DNA from: Nocardioides euryhalodurans
GTDB taxonomy: Bacteria; Actinomycetota; Actinomycetes; Propionibacteriales; Nocardioidaceae
Direction: 5' to 3'
Assembly (NCBI RefSeq): GCF_004564375.1
Contig: NZ_CP038267.1
Location: forward strand, 1,552,501-1,616,500
DNA length: 64,000 nt
This document shows positions 28,401 to 41,232 of the stretch, one piece after another; position 1 is the first letter of the stretch, and every line of letters begins with the position of its first letter. The position numbers and the translations under genes are program-made. The notes under the pieces were generated by a model. It was not told the DNA's origin. It saw only the letters and a list, made by a program, of their open reading frames with translations, and searched no databases.

Positions 28401-29548
28401 GCCCCCACGCCGCGCCCCTCTACGAGCCCGAGCACGAGGACTTCCGCAAGGCCGCCCGCACCTTCTTCGAACGGGAGGTCGTGCCCCACCACGCGCAGTG
28501 GGAGGCGGACGGCATCGTGCCGCGCGAGGTGTGGCTCAAGGCAGGCGAGGCAGGCCTGCTGTGCTTCGACGTCCCGGAGGAGTACGGCGGCCCGGGCATC
28601 GACGACTTCCGCTTCCCCGTCGTGCTGTCGGAGGAGCAGACCCGCTGCGGCGCCTCCGGGCCGGGCTTCTCGGTCCACAGCGACATCATCGTCCCGTACC
28701 TCACCTCCCTCGGCACGCCGGAGCAGAAGCGGCGGTGGCTGCCCGGCTGCGTCAGCGGCGAGACGATCACGGCCATCGCGATGACCGAGCCGGGCGCCGG
28801 CTCGGACCTGCAGGGGATCCGCACCACGGCCGTCGATGCCGGCGACCACTACGTCCTCAACGGCTCCAAGACCTTCATCAGCAACGGCATCCACGCCGAC
28901 CTCGTCATCGTGGTGGCGCGGACCGACCCCGACGCCGGCCACCAGGGCATCAGCCTCCTCGTCGTCGAGCGCGGCATGGAGGGGTTCGAGCGCGGTCGCA
29001 ACCTCGACAAGATCGGGCTGCACGCGCAGGACACCGCGGAGCTGTCCTTCACCGACGTCCGGGTGCCCAGGGAGAACCTGCTCGGCGAGGAGGGCCAGGG
29101 GTTCGTCTACCTGATGACCAACCTGCCGCAGGAGCGGCTGATCATCGGCGCCCAGGCGGTCGCCGCGATCGAGGCCGTGGTCGAGATGTGCGTCGACTAC
29201 GCGAGGACGCGGGAGGCGTTCGGCCGGCCGATCGGGAAGTTCCAGCACAACCGCTTCCTCATGGCCGAGATGGCGACCGAGGCGCGGGTCGCCCGCGCCT
29301 TCCTGGACGACTGCGTACGCCGCCACCTCGACGGCACCCTGACCGCCGTCGACGCAGCGATGATCAAGTGGTGGGCGACCGAGCTGCAGCAGCGGATCGT
29401 CACCCAGGGCGTCCAGCTGCACGGCGGCTACGGCTACATGACGGAGTTCCCGATCGCGAAGGCGTTCCTCGACAGCCGGATCTCCACGATCTACGGCGGG
29501 ACCACCGAGATCCAGAAGGAGATCATCGGCCGTAGTCTGGGCATCTGA
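28397..29548 (+). CDS. Acyl-CoA dehydrogenase
   Basis: 383 residues, FAD-dependent. The acyl-CoA dehydrogenase signatures [16 protein letters not shown] and [17 protein letters not shown] are present, with [17 protein letters not shown] near the end. The usual catalytic glutamate of short- and medium-chain enzymes (YEGT) is replaced by glycine (IYGGTTEIQ). A glutamate at the alternative position used by isovaleryl- and long-chain-type enzymes is present: E246 in [12 protein letters not shown]. This suggests a branched- or long-chain substrate. It overlaps the DUF2236 gene by 4 bases and fbiC by 1 base. Confidence 0.94.
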   Translation: MSPHAAPLYEPEHEDFRKAARTFFEREVVPHHAQWEADGIVPREVWLKAGEAGLLCFDVPEEYGGPGIDDFRFPVVLSEEQTRCGASGPGFSVHSDIIVPYLTSLGTPEQKRRWLPGCVSGETITAIAMTEPGAGSDLQGIRTTAVDAGDHYVLNGSKTFISNGIHADLVIVVARTDPDAGHQGISLLVVERGMEGFERGRNLDKIGLHAQDTAELSFTDVRVPRENLLGEEGQGFVYLMTNLPQERLIIGAQAVAAIEAVVEMCVDYARTREAFGRPIGKFQHNRFLMAEMATEARVARAFLDDCVRRHLDGTLTAVDAAMIKWWATELQQRIVTQGVQLHGGYGYMTEFPIAKAFLDSRISTIYGGTTEIQKEIIGRSLGI

Positions 29549-32076
29549 TGACACCCCACCAGATCCGGCGCGCCCTCGCCCGCGCCGAGCGCGGTGCCGC
29601 GCTCGACCCGGCCGAGGCGACCGCGCTGCTCGCCGCCCGCGGCGAGGAGCTCGACCGGCTCTGCGCCGTGGCGGCCCGGGTGCGCGACGCCGGGCTGGAG
29701 GACGCAGGGCGACCGGGCGTCGTGACGTACTCCCCCAAGGTGTTCGTCCCCGTCACCCGCCTGTGCCGCGACCGCTGCCACTACTGCACGTTCGTGACCG
29801 TGCCGGGCAAGGTCGAGGCGCCGTACCTCTCCCCCGACGAGATCCTCGACATCGCGCGCCGGGGAGCCGAGCTCGGCTGCCTCGAGGCGCTGTTCACGCT
29901 CGGCGACCGGCCCGAGGACCGCTGGCCCGAGGCTGCGCAGTGGTTGGAGTCGCGGGGCTACGACTCGACGCTCGGCTACGTCCGCGCGATGGCGGTCCGG
30001 GTGCTCGAGGAGACCGGGCTGCTGCCGCACCTCAACCCCGGCGTCATGGACTGGGAGGAGATCGGCCGGCTCAAGCCCGTCGCCCCGTCGATGGGGATGA
30101 TGCTGGAGACGACCTCGCGACGGCTGTTCGAGACCCGCGGGCTGGCCCACTTCGGGTCGCCCGACAAGGACCCCGAGGTGCGGCTGCGGGTGCTGGAGGA
30201 CGCCGGCCGGCAGTCGGTCCCGTTCACCACCGGGCTGCTGGTCGGCATCGGCGAGACCCTGGAGGAGCGGGCCGACACGATCTTCGCCCTGCGGGCGACG
30301 ATGCGCCGCTACGGCGCGGTGCAGGAGGTGATCGTCCAGAACTTCCGGGCCAAGGCCGACACCGCGATGCGTCACGCCGACGACCTGCCCCTGGACGACT
30401 ACCGCGCCGCGATCGCCGTGACCCGGGTGGTGCTCGGGCCGCGCGCACGCGTCCAGTCGCCGCCCAACCTGGTCGACCTCGCGGAGTGTCGGGCCCTGTT
30501 GGCCGCCGGCGTCGACGACTGGGGTGGGGTCTCACCCCTCACGCCCGACCACGTCAACCCGGAGCGGCCGTGGCCGTCGCTGGAGCGGCTGGCGTCGGTG
30601 ACCGCGTCGTGCGGGTTCGAGCTGCGCCCGCGGCTGACCGCGCACCCGGAGTACGTCCGTGCCGGGGAGCCGTGGCTCGACCCGCGGGTCTCGGCCCACG
30701 TGGCCGCGCTGGCGGGGCCTGACGGTCTGGCCCGGCCCGACGTACGGCCTGTCGGCCTGCCCTGGCAGGAGCCCGACGGCGGCTTCGCCCACGTCGGCAG
30801 CGGCCGGACCGACCTGCACGCCTCGATCGACACCGACGGGCGGACCGAGGACCGCCGCAGCGACTTCGACGAGGTGTACGGCGACTGGGGATCCGTGCGG
30901 GAGGCGGCACTCGGGGGGCTCGGTGCTCCCGCCGCCCACACCTCGACCGGCAGCGAGGGCCGGGACGCGCTGCGGGCGGCCGAGCGTGACCCGGCGGGGC
31001 TCACGGACGAGCAGGCGCTCACCCTGATGACGGCGGACGGCGACCTCCTCGACGAGCTCTGCCGGCTGGCCGACGGCCTGCGACACGACACCGTCGGCGA
31101 CGAGGTGACCTACGTCGTCAACCGGAACATCAACTTCACCAACGTCTGCTACGTCGGCTGCCGGTTCTGCGCGTTCGCCCAGCGGCGGACCGACGCCGAC
31201 GCCTACTCCCTCTCGCTCGACCAGGTGGCGGACCGGGCCGAGGAGGCCTGGCAGCTCGGCGCGACCGAGGTGTGCATGCAGGGCGGCATCGACCCCGAGC
31301 TCCCGGGCACCGCCTACTTCGACCTCGCCGCCGCCGTGAAGCGGCGGGTGCCGCAGATGCACGTCCACGCCTTCTCGCCGATGGAGGTCGTCAACGGCGC
31401 CGGCCGGACCGGGCTGTCGATCGAGGACTTCCTCGTGAAGGCACGGGAGTCCGGACTCGACACGATCCCGGGCACGGCCGCGGAGATCCTCGACGACGAC
31501 GTGCGCTGGGTGCTGACCAAGGGCAAGCTGCCGACGAGCACGTGGATCGAGGTGGTCAGCACCGCGCACCGGGTGGGCCTGCGGTCGAGCTCGACGATGA
31601 TGTACGGCCACGTCGACCACCCCGCCCACTGGGTCGCCCACCTGCGCGTGCTGCGCCGGGTGCAGGACACCGCCCACGAGCACGGGGTCGAGGGCTTCAC
31701 CGAGTTCGTGCCGCTGCCGTTCGTGCACCACTCGGCGCCGCTCTACCTCGCGGGCGTGGCCCGCCCGGGTCCGACTCTGCGCGACAACCGGGCCGTGCAC
31801 GCGATGGCGCGGATCATGCTCCACGGCAGCATCGACCACGTGCAGACGAGCTGGGTCAAGCTGGGCACCGAGGGGACGCGGGCGATGTTGCAGGGCGGCG
31901 CCGACGACCTGGGCGGCACGTTGATGGAGGAGACGATCTCCCGGATGGCGGGCTCCTCCCACGGCTCGGCCCGCACCGTCGAGGAGCTCGCCGACATCGC
32001 GGCGGGGATCGGTCGCCCGGTGCGGGAGCGGACCACGACCTATGGCCAGCCTGCCCCTCGCGCAGTGGGTCGCTAG
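29548..32076 (+). CDS. fbiC: FO synthase (fused CofG-CofH), coenzyme F420 biosynthesis
   Basis: An 842-residue protein with two radical-SAM domains that together make 7,8-didemethyl-8-hydroxy-5-deazariboflavin, the chromophore of F420. The N-terminal CofG half has C73-x3-C77-x2-C80 (LCRDRCHYC). The C-terminal CofH half has C534-x3-C538-x2-C541 (CYVGCRFC), followed by [13 protein letters not shown] and [12 protein letters not shown]. The full-length fusion is the actinobacterial arrangement. The ATG overlaps the acyl-CoA dehydrogenase stop by one base, so F420 synthesis is translationally tied to the oxidoreductase operon. An internal Arg/Asp-rich linker near residue 410-470 joins the halves. 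Confidence 0.97.
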   Translation: MTPHQIRRALARAERGAALDPAEATALLAARGEELDRLCAVAARVRDAGLEDAGRPGVVTYSPKVFVPVTRLCRDRCHYCTFVTVPGKVEAPYLSPDEILDIARRGAELGCLEALFTLGDRPEDRWPEAAQWLESRGYDSTLGYVRAMAVRVLEETGLLPHLNPGVMDWEEIGRLKPVAPSMGMMLETTSRRLFETRGLAHFGSPDKDPEVRLRVLEDAGRQSVPFTTGLLVGIGETLEERADTIFALRATMRRYGAVQEVIVQNFRAKADTAMRHADDLPLDDYRAAIAVTRVVLGPRARVQSPPNLVDLAECRALLAAGVDDWGGVSPLTPDHVNPERPWPSLERLASVTASCGFELRPRLTAHPEYVRAGEPWLDPRVSAHVAALAGPDGLARPDVRPVGLPWQEPDGGFAHVGSGRTDLHASIDTDGRTEDRRSDFDEVYGDWGSVREAALGGLGAPAAHTSTGSEGRDALRAAERDPAGLTDEQALTLMTADGDLLDELCRLADGLRHDTVGDEVTYVVNRNINFTNVCYVGCRFCAFAQRRTDADAYSLSLDQVADRAEEAWQLGATEVCMQGGIDPELPGTAYFDLAAAVKRRVPQMHVHAFSPMEVVNGAGRTGLSIEDFLVKARESGLDTIPGTAAEILDDDVRWVLTKGKLPTSTWIEVVSTAHRVGLRSSSTMMYGHVDHPAHWVAHLRVLRRVQDTAHEHGVEGFTEFVPLPFVHHSAPLYLAGVARPGPTLRDNRAVHAMARIMLHGSIDHVQTSWVKLGTEGTRAMLQGGADDLGGTLMEETISRMAGSSHGSARTVEELADIAAGIGRPVRERTTTYGQPAPRAVGR

Positions 32077-32145
32077 CGCCACGTCGCCGGGCCGCGTGGC
32101 CCCAACGACCCACCGCGCGGGCACCCCACCAACCTCGACAGCCAG

Positions 32146-32256
32146 GCGCGGATCGCCAAGGCGAGCACGGACGACAGCAACCACGCGCCAGCCCCCGCCG
32201 CCTCACACCCCGACCCGACCGCCCGGCCGCGGACCGCCGGGGCAAGCACGGACGAC
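32146..32256. repeat. Two imperfect 30-bp direct repeats after fbiC
   Basis: A unit at 32146-32175 (GCGCGGATCGCC... GCACGGACGAC) recurs at 32227-32256 with 25 of 30 bases identical and an 81-base period. Both lie in the non-coding gap after fbiC. Nothing else is seen in the gap; there is no strong hairpin. It may be a fragment of an interspersed repeat family of this genome. Confidence 0.45.
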
Positions 32257-32320
32257 CCGTGACGGGGATGCCTGTGGAGAGACCTCACACCGAGGCGTCG
32301 GAGTGCCTACGGTCTGGTGG

Positions 32321-32911
32321 ATGTACCTCTCGCGCCGACAGGCCGCACAGCTCCTCGACCAACGGCTGGGCATCGCCCGTCGAGCCGCCGAGCGATTGCT
32401 GGCTGCGGGGCTGGCCGGCGAGCCGGTGGTCACCAGCAGCGCCGCGCTCTACGAGGCCGAGCGCGTCGAAGCACTCGCGCAGCGGCCGGAGGTCGACCAG
32501 GACGACCTGCCGCCGGGCTGCCGGGGAGGGGTGCTGGTGGCGCGCACCACCGAGACGACCGACCCCCTGGGAGCGGTCCACGGCCCGGCCCGCTTCTCGA
32601 TGATCACCCGGGCGGCGACGCGTCTGGCGCGGCCCGAGGGGCAGGGGTGGTTCCCGCTGGTGGTCCTGATCCACCACGCCGTCGTCGCCGGTGCCGAGCT
32701 GCTCGACATCGTGCCGGCGCCGCGCGACCACCCGCAGGTCGCCGCCGCCGAGCGGTGGCCCGGACGCCCCCCGCTCTGGATGCTGGAGACGCGTCCGCCG
32801 GGCGACTGGTTCGCGGACCACTTCGATGGCCGGGTGCTCCGCCAACCGCCCGGGAACCCCTACCTGCTCTGGGCGTGCCCCCTGATGAAGCCGCCGGAGG
32901 CGATCTGCTGA
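32321..32911 (+). CDS. Hypothetical protein
   Basis: A 196-residue frame starting MYLSRRQAAQLLDQRLGIAR. The first 60 residues look like a helical, possibly DNA-binding segment (RRAAERLLAAGLAGEPVVTSSAALYEAERVEALAQ broken by Gly). The rest is mixed, with WFPLVVLIHHAVVAGAELLD and PLWMLETRPPGDWFADHFDG. I know no family. Its last 52 bases overlap the 3' end of guaD on the other strand, which is unusual. The frame is open further upstream but without a plausible start. Confidence 0.6.
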   Translation: MYLSRRQAAQLLDQRLGIARRAAERLLAAGLAGEPVVTSSAALYEAERVEALAQRPEVDQDDLPPGCRGGVLVARTTETTDPLGAVHGPARFSMITRAATRLARPEGQGWFPLVVLIHHAVVAGAELLDIVPAPRDHPQVAAAERWPGRPPLWMLETRPPGDWFADHFDGRVLRQPPGNPYLLWACPLMKPPEAIC

Positions 32912-34179
32912 CCGCCCACCCACACGTCGGCCACGTCGGCGTCGGAGGCCAGCGCGAAGATCTTGCCGAGCGCCTCCTCCGGAACCTCGGTGTGGCGCAG
33001 CCCGATGTCGAGCTCGGTGCCGCGGACCGGGCGGAGGCAGATCGCGTCGAACTGCTTGCCCACGGACAGGTCCCCGACCCGGTCCCCGAGGCCGAGCGCG
33101 CGGGCACCGGCACTCGTCGCGAGGTGGAGCAGGTGGGCCGGGGTGAGGGGCAGGCCGGCGTCCGCGAGCAGCCGCTGCATGAAGTACGCCTGCAGCCCCT
33201 CCTTGAAGAGCGAGAACCCGGTCCCGGCACCGACGTCCGACCCGAGGGCCACCGCGACCCCGCCGTCGACGTGGCGCGCGAGCGGGAACAGCCCGCTGCC
33301 GAGCGCCGCGTTGCTGGAGGGGCAGTGGGCGACCGACGTCCGTCGGCCGGCGAGGACGTCGAGCTCGGCGTCGGTCGCGTGCACGTCGTGGGCCAGCACC
33401 GAGCGGGGACCGAGGAGGCCGTGGTCGTCGTAGGTGCCGACGTAGTGGGCCGCGGAGGGGAAGAGCCGGGCGACCTCGGCCACCTCGGCCGCGTTCTCGT
33501 TCACGTGGGAGGTGAACCAGGCGTCGCCGATCTCCTCCGCCGCCCCGGCACACGCCTCCAGCACCGCCTCGCTCGCCGAGAACGAGAAGCGCGGGGTGAT
33601 CGCATAGCGGGCGTGACCGACGCCGTGCCAGCGGGAGGCCAGCGCCACCGCCTCGGCGTGGGCGCGCTCGGGGGTCGTGAGCAGCGGCTCCGGCAGGCCG
33701 CGGTCGGAGACGACCAGCCCGCTGGTGACCCGCAGCCCGTAGCGGGCCGCCTCCTCGAAGAGCTGGTCGACGGCGCCCGCGAAGTGGGAGCCGAAGACCA
33801 GCGCCGTGGTCGTGCCGGCCGCCACCAGGCTCGCGCAGAACTCCTGCGCGACCAGGCGCGCGTAGTCGTCGGAGGCCAGCCGCTGCTCCTCGGGCAGCGC
33901 GCACCGGTCGAGCCACTCCAGCAACGGCATCCCGAGCGCGCCGATCACCCGCACCTGCGGGTAGTGGACGTGGGTGTCCACCAGGCCCGGCAGCAGCCAC
34001 CCGTCACGCAGGTCGATCACCAGCCCCTCCGGGTCGTGGTGGCGTACGTCGGCCAGGGCGCCACGCGCCACCACCGCCCCGTCGAGGACGACGAGCGAGC
34101 AGTCGTCCTCGGCCCGGAGGGTGCCGCCCGCGAAGGGGTCGTCCGGGGTGTCGAGCACCCGGGCGCGGTAGATCGTCAC
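32860..34179 (-). CDS. guaD: Guanine deaminase
   Basis: Deaminates guanine to xanthine, feeding xanthine dehydrogenase. A 439-residue amidohydrolase-superfamily protein. Zinc ligands are H70 and H72 in [14 protein letters not shown], a later histidine in SHVNENAAEV and one in VLAHDVHAT, and the catalytic aspartate is in ALGSDVGAGTGFS. SVAHCPSSNAALGSGLFPL is typical of guanine deaminases. The GTG start overlaps the xdhC stop by 4 bases (GTGA). It is the last gene of the ten-gene purine-degradation operon. Its 3' end overlaps a convergent hypothetical gene by 52 bases. Confidence 0.93.
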   Translation of the reverse strand: MTIYRARVLDTPDDPFAGGTLRAEDDCSLVVLDGAVVARGALADVRHHDPEGLVIDLRDGWLLPGLVDTHVHYPQVRVIGALGMPLLEWLDRCALPEEQRLASDDYARLVAQEFCASLVAAGTTTALVFGSHFAGAVDQLFEEAARYGLRVTSGLVVSDRGLPEPLLTTPERAHAEAVALASRWHGVGHARYAITPRFSFSASEAVLEACAGAAEEIGDAWFTSHVNENAAEVAEVARLFPSAAHYVGTYDDHGLLGPRSVLAHDVHATDAELDVLAGRRTSVAHCPSSNAALGSGLFPLARHVDGGVAVALGSDVGAGTGFSLFKEGLQAYFMQRLLADAGLPLTPAHLLHLATSAGARALGLGDRVGDLSVGKQFDAICLRPVRGTELDIGLRHTEVPEEALGKIFALASDADVADVWVGGQQIASGGFIRGHAQSR

Positions 34180-34997
34180 CGGGCGACCCTGTCGCCGGCC
34201 AGGACGCCCGTCAGGGCCGCCGCCACGGCCAGCGCGATCGCGGCCGGCGCCTTGCCGGGCCCGACACCACCGTCGGGGGTCTGGCCGATCGGCGACACGA
34301 TCCGGTCGATCTCCGCCTCCGCGTGGCCCTCGACCCGCAGCCCCTGCCGGAAGCGGGTCCACTTCGCCGACGACCCGATCAGCCCGATGATGCCGAGGTG
34401 GGAGCACCGTAGCGCCGCGTCGCACAGCGCGAAGTCCTCGGCGTGGTCGTGGGTCAGCACCAGCACGTGCGTCCCCGCGGGGACGCTGCCGAGCACGAGC
34501 TCCGGCACCGGTGCGTGGTGGACGTGGACCGTCGCCAGGGCGTCGTCGAGGCAGCCCAGGCGTACGCCGTCGAGCTGGTCGGCCCGGGAGTCCACCAGGT
34601 GCAGCTCGAGGTCGTGGCGCGCGAGGATCCGCGCCAGCTCCAGCCCGACGTGCCCGACCCCGAAGACGGCGACCGACGGGACGACCGGGAGCGGCTCGAG
34701 CAGCAGCGTGACCTCTCCCCCGCAGCACTGCCGCCCGTGGTCGGTGCGGGCCTTGTCCGACAGCGACACGACCATCGTCTCCGGAGGCCCGCCGCCGGCG
34801 TCGAGCACCGCCCGCGCCCGCGCGATCGCCGTCTCCTCGAGGTTGCCCCCGCCGACGCTCCCCCAGGCAACGTCACCCGCCACCACCATCTTGGCGCCCG
34901 CCTCGCGGGGGGCATGACCGCGCACCTCGGTGACGGTGACGAGCACCCCGGCCTCGCGCTCGCGACGGAGCCTGGCGACAGCCTCGGTCCAGTGCAT
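34176..34997 (-). CDS. xdhC: Xanthine dehydrogenase accessory protein
   Basis: A chaperone that binds molybdenum cofactor, promotes its sulfuration and inserts it into xanthine dehydrogenase. At 273 residues it is the usual length. Family features include GSVGGGNLEETAIARAR, a Cys pair in GRQCCGGEVTLLLEPL and a Rossmann region SVAVFGVGHVGLELARIL, with LTHDHAEDFALCDAALR and GLIGSSAKWTRFRQ near the end. The ATG is 1 base after the xdhB stop. The 3' end overlaps guaD (GTGA). Confidence 0.94.
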   Translation of the reverse strand: MHWTEAVARLRREREAGVLVTVTEVRGHAPREAGAKMVVAGDVAWGSVGGGNLEETAIARARAVLDAGGGPPETMVVSLSDKARTDHGRQCCGGEVTLLLEPLPVVPSVAVFGVGHVGLELARILARHDLELHLVDSRADQLDGVRLGCLDDALATVHVHHAPVPELVLGSVPAGTHVLVLTHDHAEDFALCDAALRCSHLGIIGLIGSSAKWTRFRQGLRVEGHAEAEIDRIVSPIGQTPDGGVGPGKAPAAIALAVAAALTGVLAGDRVAR

Positions 34998-34998
34998 C

Positions 34999-37361
<2,363 letters not shown>

Positions 37362-37365
<4 letters not shown>

Positions 37366-38783
37366 CGGTCGCCCACCTCCGCGAACAGCCGCGGCAGCGC
37401 GTTCGCCAGCATCGCCGAGCGGTACGCCGCACTGGCTCGCATGTCGTCGATCGGTGTGCCCTCGCCGCGCATCACCTCGGCCGCCCCGGCAACCGTCTCC
37501 GACGTCCAGGGCCGTCCCTCGAGGGCAGCCTCGGTCGCGAGCGCCCGGACCGGGGTGGCCGCGACGCCCCCGAGACCGATCCGCGCCTTGCGCACCACCC
37601 CGTCGGCGACGTCGAGCGCGAAGCCGATCGCCACCCCGGAGATGTCGTCGAAGCGACGCTTGGCGACCTTGTGGAAGCCGACCACGGGGCTCAGCGGCAG
37701 CGGGACCCGTACCGCGCGGATCAGCTCGTCGGGCCGGCGCACCGACGCGCGGTAGCCGGTGAAGTAGTCGGCCAGCGCGACCTCGCGCTCGCCCCGCTCC
37801 GAGACCAGCAGCAGCGACGCCTCGAGCGCGAGCAGCGCGGGCGGGGTGTCGCCGATCGGCGACCCGGTCCCGAGGTTGCCGCCGAGGGTGGCGCCGTTGC
37901 GGATCAGCCGGGACGCGAACTGCGGCCACACCTCGTCCAGCAGCGGCACCCGACCGGCGAGCTGGTGCTCGAGCTCGGTCAGCGTCAGCGCCGCGCCGAG
38001 CGTGACCGCGTGCTCGGCCACCTCGACCCCCCGCAGCTCGGGCAGGCGGTCGACCATCACGACGTGGGGGGCGCGCCGGCCCCGCAGGTTGACCTCCACG
38101 CCCCAGTCGGTGCTGCCGGCGACGACGACGGCGTCCGGGTGCTCGGCGAGCACCGCCAGGGCCTCGTCGAGGTCGGCGGGGCGTACGAAGCCGGCGTCGC
38201 TCGCCGAGACGCGTGACGGGACCGGCGCCGGGGCAGGATCGGCCAGCCGGGCGGCGAGCGGATCGGCCCCCTCGGGCTGCTCGAGCGCCCAGGCGGCGTC
38301 GCGGATCGGCCGGTAGCCGGTGCAGCGGCAGAGGTTCCCGCTGAGCGCGTGCAGGTCGAAGCCGTTGGGGCCGTGCTCGTGGTCGGGCTCACCCGGAGCC
38401 CGGTCACGGCGGTAGAACTCCGCCGCCATGCTGCACACGAAGCCCGGCGTGCAGTAGCCGCACTGCGAGCCGCCGCGGTCGGCCAGCTCCCGCTGGACGG
38501 GGTGGAGCCGGTCGGGGCTGCCGAGTCCCTCGGCGGTCACGACCTCCTGGCCGTCGTACGCCGTGGCGGGGACCAGGCAGGCGTTGAGGGCCGTCCACTG
38601 CGACTGCGACCCGTCGGGACGGGCCACCATCACCGAGCAGGCGCCGCACTCGCCCTCGGCGCAGCCCTCCTTGGCGCCGGTCAGGCCCTGGTCACGGAGG
38701 AAGTCGAGGAGCGAGGTGTGGACGCGGGTGCCGGCGAGGGCTCGTGGCGTGCCGTTGACCGTGACCGACCCCTGTCCCTCCAT
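37362..38783 (-). CDS. xdhA: Xanthine dehydrogenase, iron-sulfur and FAD subunit
   Basis: The small subunit that carries electrons from the molybdenum site to NAD. Numbered from the ATG at 38783 it has 473 residues. The first 2Fe-2S cluster is C41, C46, C49, C69 (CAEGECGAC); the second is C108, C111, C152, C154 (CGYC and CRCTG). The FAD domain follows from about residue 200, with VVVAGSTDWGVEV and ATLGGNLGTGSPIGD. An ATG 11 codons upstream (38816) is possible but overlaps allE by 14 bases and lacks a ribosome binding site; GTGAGG lies just before the chosen start. Confidence 0.94.
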
Positions 38784-38802
38784 CCCCTCACTGTAATCCG
38801 GG

Positions 38803-39609
38803 TCAGAGCCGGGCATGCCGGTTGACGTCCTTGTAGAGCAGGTAGCGGAACCGGCCGGGACCGCCGGCGTAGCAGGCCTGCGGGCAGAAGGCCCGCAGCC
38901 ACATGAAGTCGCCCTCCTGGACCTCGACCCAGTCCCGGTTGAGCAGGTAGACGGCCTTGCCCTCGAGGACGTAGAGACCGTGCTCCATGACGTGGGTCTC
39001 GGGGAACGGGATCGACCCGCCGGGCTCGAAGCTGACGATGTTGACGTGCATGTCGTGCCGTACGTCGAGGGGGTCGACGAACCGCTGGGTCGCCCAGGCC
39101 TCCGTGCCGGGCATCGGCTCGGGAGCGACGTCGTCCTCGTGGGTCACGAACGCCTCAGGCGCGTCGATGCCGTCGACCACCTCGTAGGCCTTGCGGATCC
39201 AGTGGAACGTCGCGGTCCGGTCGGTGTCGTTGCGCAGGGACCACCCGCTGTGGGGCGGCAGGTAGGCGTAGCTGCCGGGCCGCAGGTCGTGGAGGGTGTG
39301 GCCGATCCGCAGCTGCGGCGTGCCGTCGACCACGAACAGCACCCCCTCGGCGCGGGGGTCGTCGTCGACCCGCTCGCTGCCGCCGCCCGGGCCGACCTCG
39401 ACGACGTACTGGCTGAAGGTCTCGGCGAACCCGGACAGCGGGCGCGCGATCACCCAGGCGCGGGTGTCGTCCCAGTGGGGCAGCCGGCTGGTGACGATGT
39501 CGCGCATCGTGCCGCGCGGCAGCACGGCGTAGGCCTCGGTGAAGACCGCGCGGTCGGTCGTGAGCTGCTCCTGCCCGGGCAGTCCGCCGCGGGGAACGTA
39601 GTAGGTCAT
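38803..39609 (-). CDS. allE: (S)-ureidoglycine aminohydrolase
   Basis: Converts ureidoglycine to ureidoglycolate and ammonia in the allantoin pathway. A 268-residue two-cupin protein starting [20 protein letters not shown]. The first cupin has [20 protein letters not shown]. The second has the metal-binding run [16 protein letters not shown] and [14 protein letters not shown], both typical of AllE/YlbA. The ATG overlaps the allB stop by four bases. Its presence implies an allantoate amidohydrolase elsewhere in the genome, since that step is not encoded in this window. Confidence 0.92.
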   Translation of the reverse strand: MTYYVPRGGLPGQEQLTTDRAVFTEAYAVLPRGTMRDIVTSRLPHWDDTRAWVIARPLSGFAETFSQYVVEVGPGGGSERVDDDPRAEGVLFVVDGTPQLRIGHTLHDLRPGSYAYLPPHSGWSLRNDTDRTATFHWIRKAYEVVDGIDAPEAFVTHEDDVAPEPMPGTEAWATQRFVDPLDVRHDMHVNIVSFEPGGSIPFPETHVMEHGLYVLEGKAVYLLNRDWVEVQEGDFMWLRAFCPQACYAGGPGRFRYLLYKDVNRHARL

Positions 39610-40931
39610 GCCTCTCCCCTCTCCAGGAGTCGTCCGCGTGGCGCGCCGTCGAGGTCGACGGGGACGCCGCGCAGCCAGGTCTGCCGGACGGTGCCGGTGA
39701 GCGTACGCCCGGCGTACGCCGTCACGGGGTTGCGGTGGTGGAGCGTCGACGCGTCGACGGTGAAGGACGCGTCGGGTGCCAGCACGCACAGGTCGGCGTC
39801 GTGGCCGACCGCGAGCCGGCCCTTGCGGCGCAGCCCGACCAGGTCGGCGGGCGCCTCGCACATCCAGCGGACCACGTCGACCAGGTCGTGGCCGCGACGC
39901 CGCGCCTCGCTCCACACCGCCGGCAGCCCCAGCTGGAGGGACGCGATGCCGCCCCAGGCGTCCCCGAAGTCGCCGCTGTCGAGGCGCTTGAGCTCCGGGG
40001 TGCACGGGGAGTGGTCGGAGACCACCAGGTCGACGTCGCCGTCGGCGAGCGCCTGCCAGAGCAGCTCGCGGTTGGCGGCGTCGCGGATCGGCGGGCAGCA
40101 CTTGAACTCGGTGTGGCCGTCACCGATCTCCTCGGCGACGAACGAGAGGTAGTGGGGACAGGTCTCCACCGTGAGTCGTACGCCCGCGGCACGCGCGGCC
40201 CGGATCGCCGGCAGCGCGTCGGCGCCGGACAGGTGGACCACGTGCGCCCGGCCGCCGGTCGCGGCCGCGGTCCCGACCACCCGGTCGATCGCCACCTGCT
40301 CGGCCCGGGCCGGGCGGCTGGCCAGGAAGCCGGCGTACGCCACACCGTGCGGCGACGCACCGAGCTCGCCCTCGTCCTCGGCGTGCACGACCAGCAGCGC
40401 GTCGTGGCGCGCGAGCTCGGTCATGGCGGCGTGGAGCCCCGCCGCGTCCAGCTCGGGGAACTCCTCCACCCCCGACGGCAGCAGGAAGCACTTGAACCCG
40501 AAGACCCCGGCCCCGTGCAGCGGGGCGAGGTCGGCGACGTTGCCGGGCACGGCGCCGCCCCAGAAGCCCACGTCGACGTGCACCTGCTCGCGTGCGGCCT
40601 GCTGCTTGACCCGCAGCCCGGCGAGGGTGGTGGTCGGCGGGATGCTGTTGAGCGGCATGTCGACGACCGTCGTGACGCCGCCGGCGGCCGCCGCCCGGGT
40701 GGCCGAGTCGAAGCCCTCCCACTCGGTACGTCCCGGCTCGTTGACGTGGACGTGCGTGTCGACGAGGCCCGGCAGCAGCACCTCGTCGTCCGCCAGCACG
40801 AGGTCCCAAGGCTGCGCCGCGTCGAGGCTGGCGATCCGGCCGTCGCGGATGCCGAGGGTGACCGGCTGCTCCCGGCCGTCGACGACCGCCCGGGCGGCCC
40901 GGACGACGACGTCGTAGGTGTCAGCTGCCAC
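39606..40931 (-). CDS. allB: Allantoinase
   Basis: Hydrolyses allantoin to allantoate. A 441-residue amidohydrolase. Metal ligands are in [20 protein letters not shown]; the lysine expected to be carboxylated is in [13 protein letters not shown], further histidines are in [12 protein letters not shown] and [10 protein letters not shown], and the aspartate is in LVVSDHSPC. The start is GTG at 40931, inside the last 11 bases of uraH. This is the deepest overlap in the operon and implies coupled translation. Confidence 0.95.
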   Translation of the reverse strand: MAADTYDVVVRAARAVVDGREQPVTLGIRDGRIASLDAAQPWDLVLADDEVLLPGLVDTHVHVNEPGRTEWEGFDSATRAAAAGGVTTVVDMPLNSIPPTTTLAGLRVKQQAAREQVHVDVGFWGGAVPGNVADLAPLHGAGVFGFKCFLLPSGVEEFPELDAAGLHAAMTELARHDALLVVHAEDEGELGASPHGVAYAGFLASRPARAEQVAIDRVVGTAAATGGRAHVVHLSGADALPAIRAARAAGVRLTVETCPHYLSFVAEEIGDGHTEFKCCPPIRDAANRELLWQALADGDVDLVVSDHSPCTPELKRLDSGDFGDAWGGIASLQLGLPAVWSEARRRGHDLVDVVRWMCEAPADLVGLRRKGRLAVGHDADLCVLAPDASFTVDASTLHHRNPVTAYAGRTLTGTVRQTWLRGVPVDLDGAPRGRLLERGEA

Positions 40932-41232
40932 GGTAGGTCGAGTAGCCGTACGGGCTCAGCAGCAGCGGGACGTGGTGGTGCCGGTCGTCGAGGACCCGGA
41001 ACACGACCTCCACCTCGGGGAAGAAGGCGTGCTCGCCGAGGTGGCCGGCCGTGACGAAGCGCAGCCGGTAGGTCCGGGTCTCGAGCCGTCCGCCGAGGGA
41101 GGCGACCCGGCCATCGTCGTCGGTGGTCGCCTCGGCCAGCACCTCACCGTCCAGGTCGAGCAGGGCGACGGGGATGCCGGCGGCGGGACGTCCGGCCGCG
41201 GTGTCGAGGACGTGGGTGCTGAGGGTGGCCAT
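40921..41232 (-). CDS. uraH: 5-Hydroxyisourate hydrolase
   Basis: Hydrolyses 5-hydroxyisourate, the product of uricase, to OHCU. A 103-residue transthyretin-like protein that starts [20 protein letters not shown] and ends in the diagnostic tetrapeptide YRGS. The active-site His is in LSTHVLD, Arg is in ETRTYRLRF, and a further His is near [16 protein letters not shown]. It overlaps uraD by one base (TGATG) and allB by eleven. Confidence 0.96.
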   Translation of the reverse strand: MATLSTHVLDTAAGRPAAGIPVALLDLDGEVLAEATTDDDGRVASLGGRLETRTYRLRFVTAGHLGEHAFFPEVEVVFRVLDDRHHHVPLLLSPYGYSTYRGS

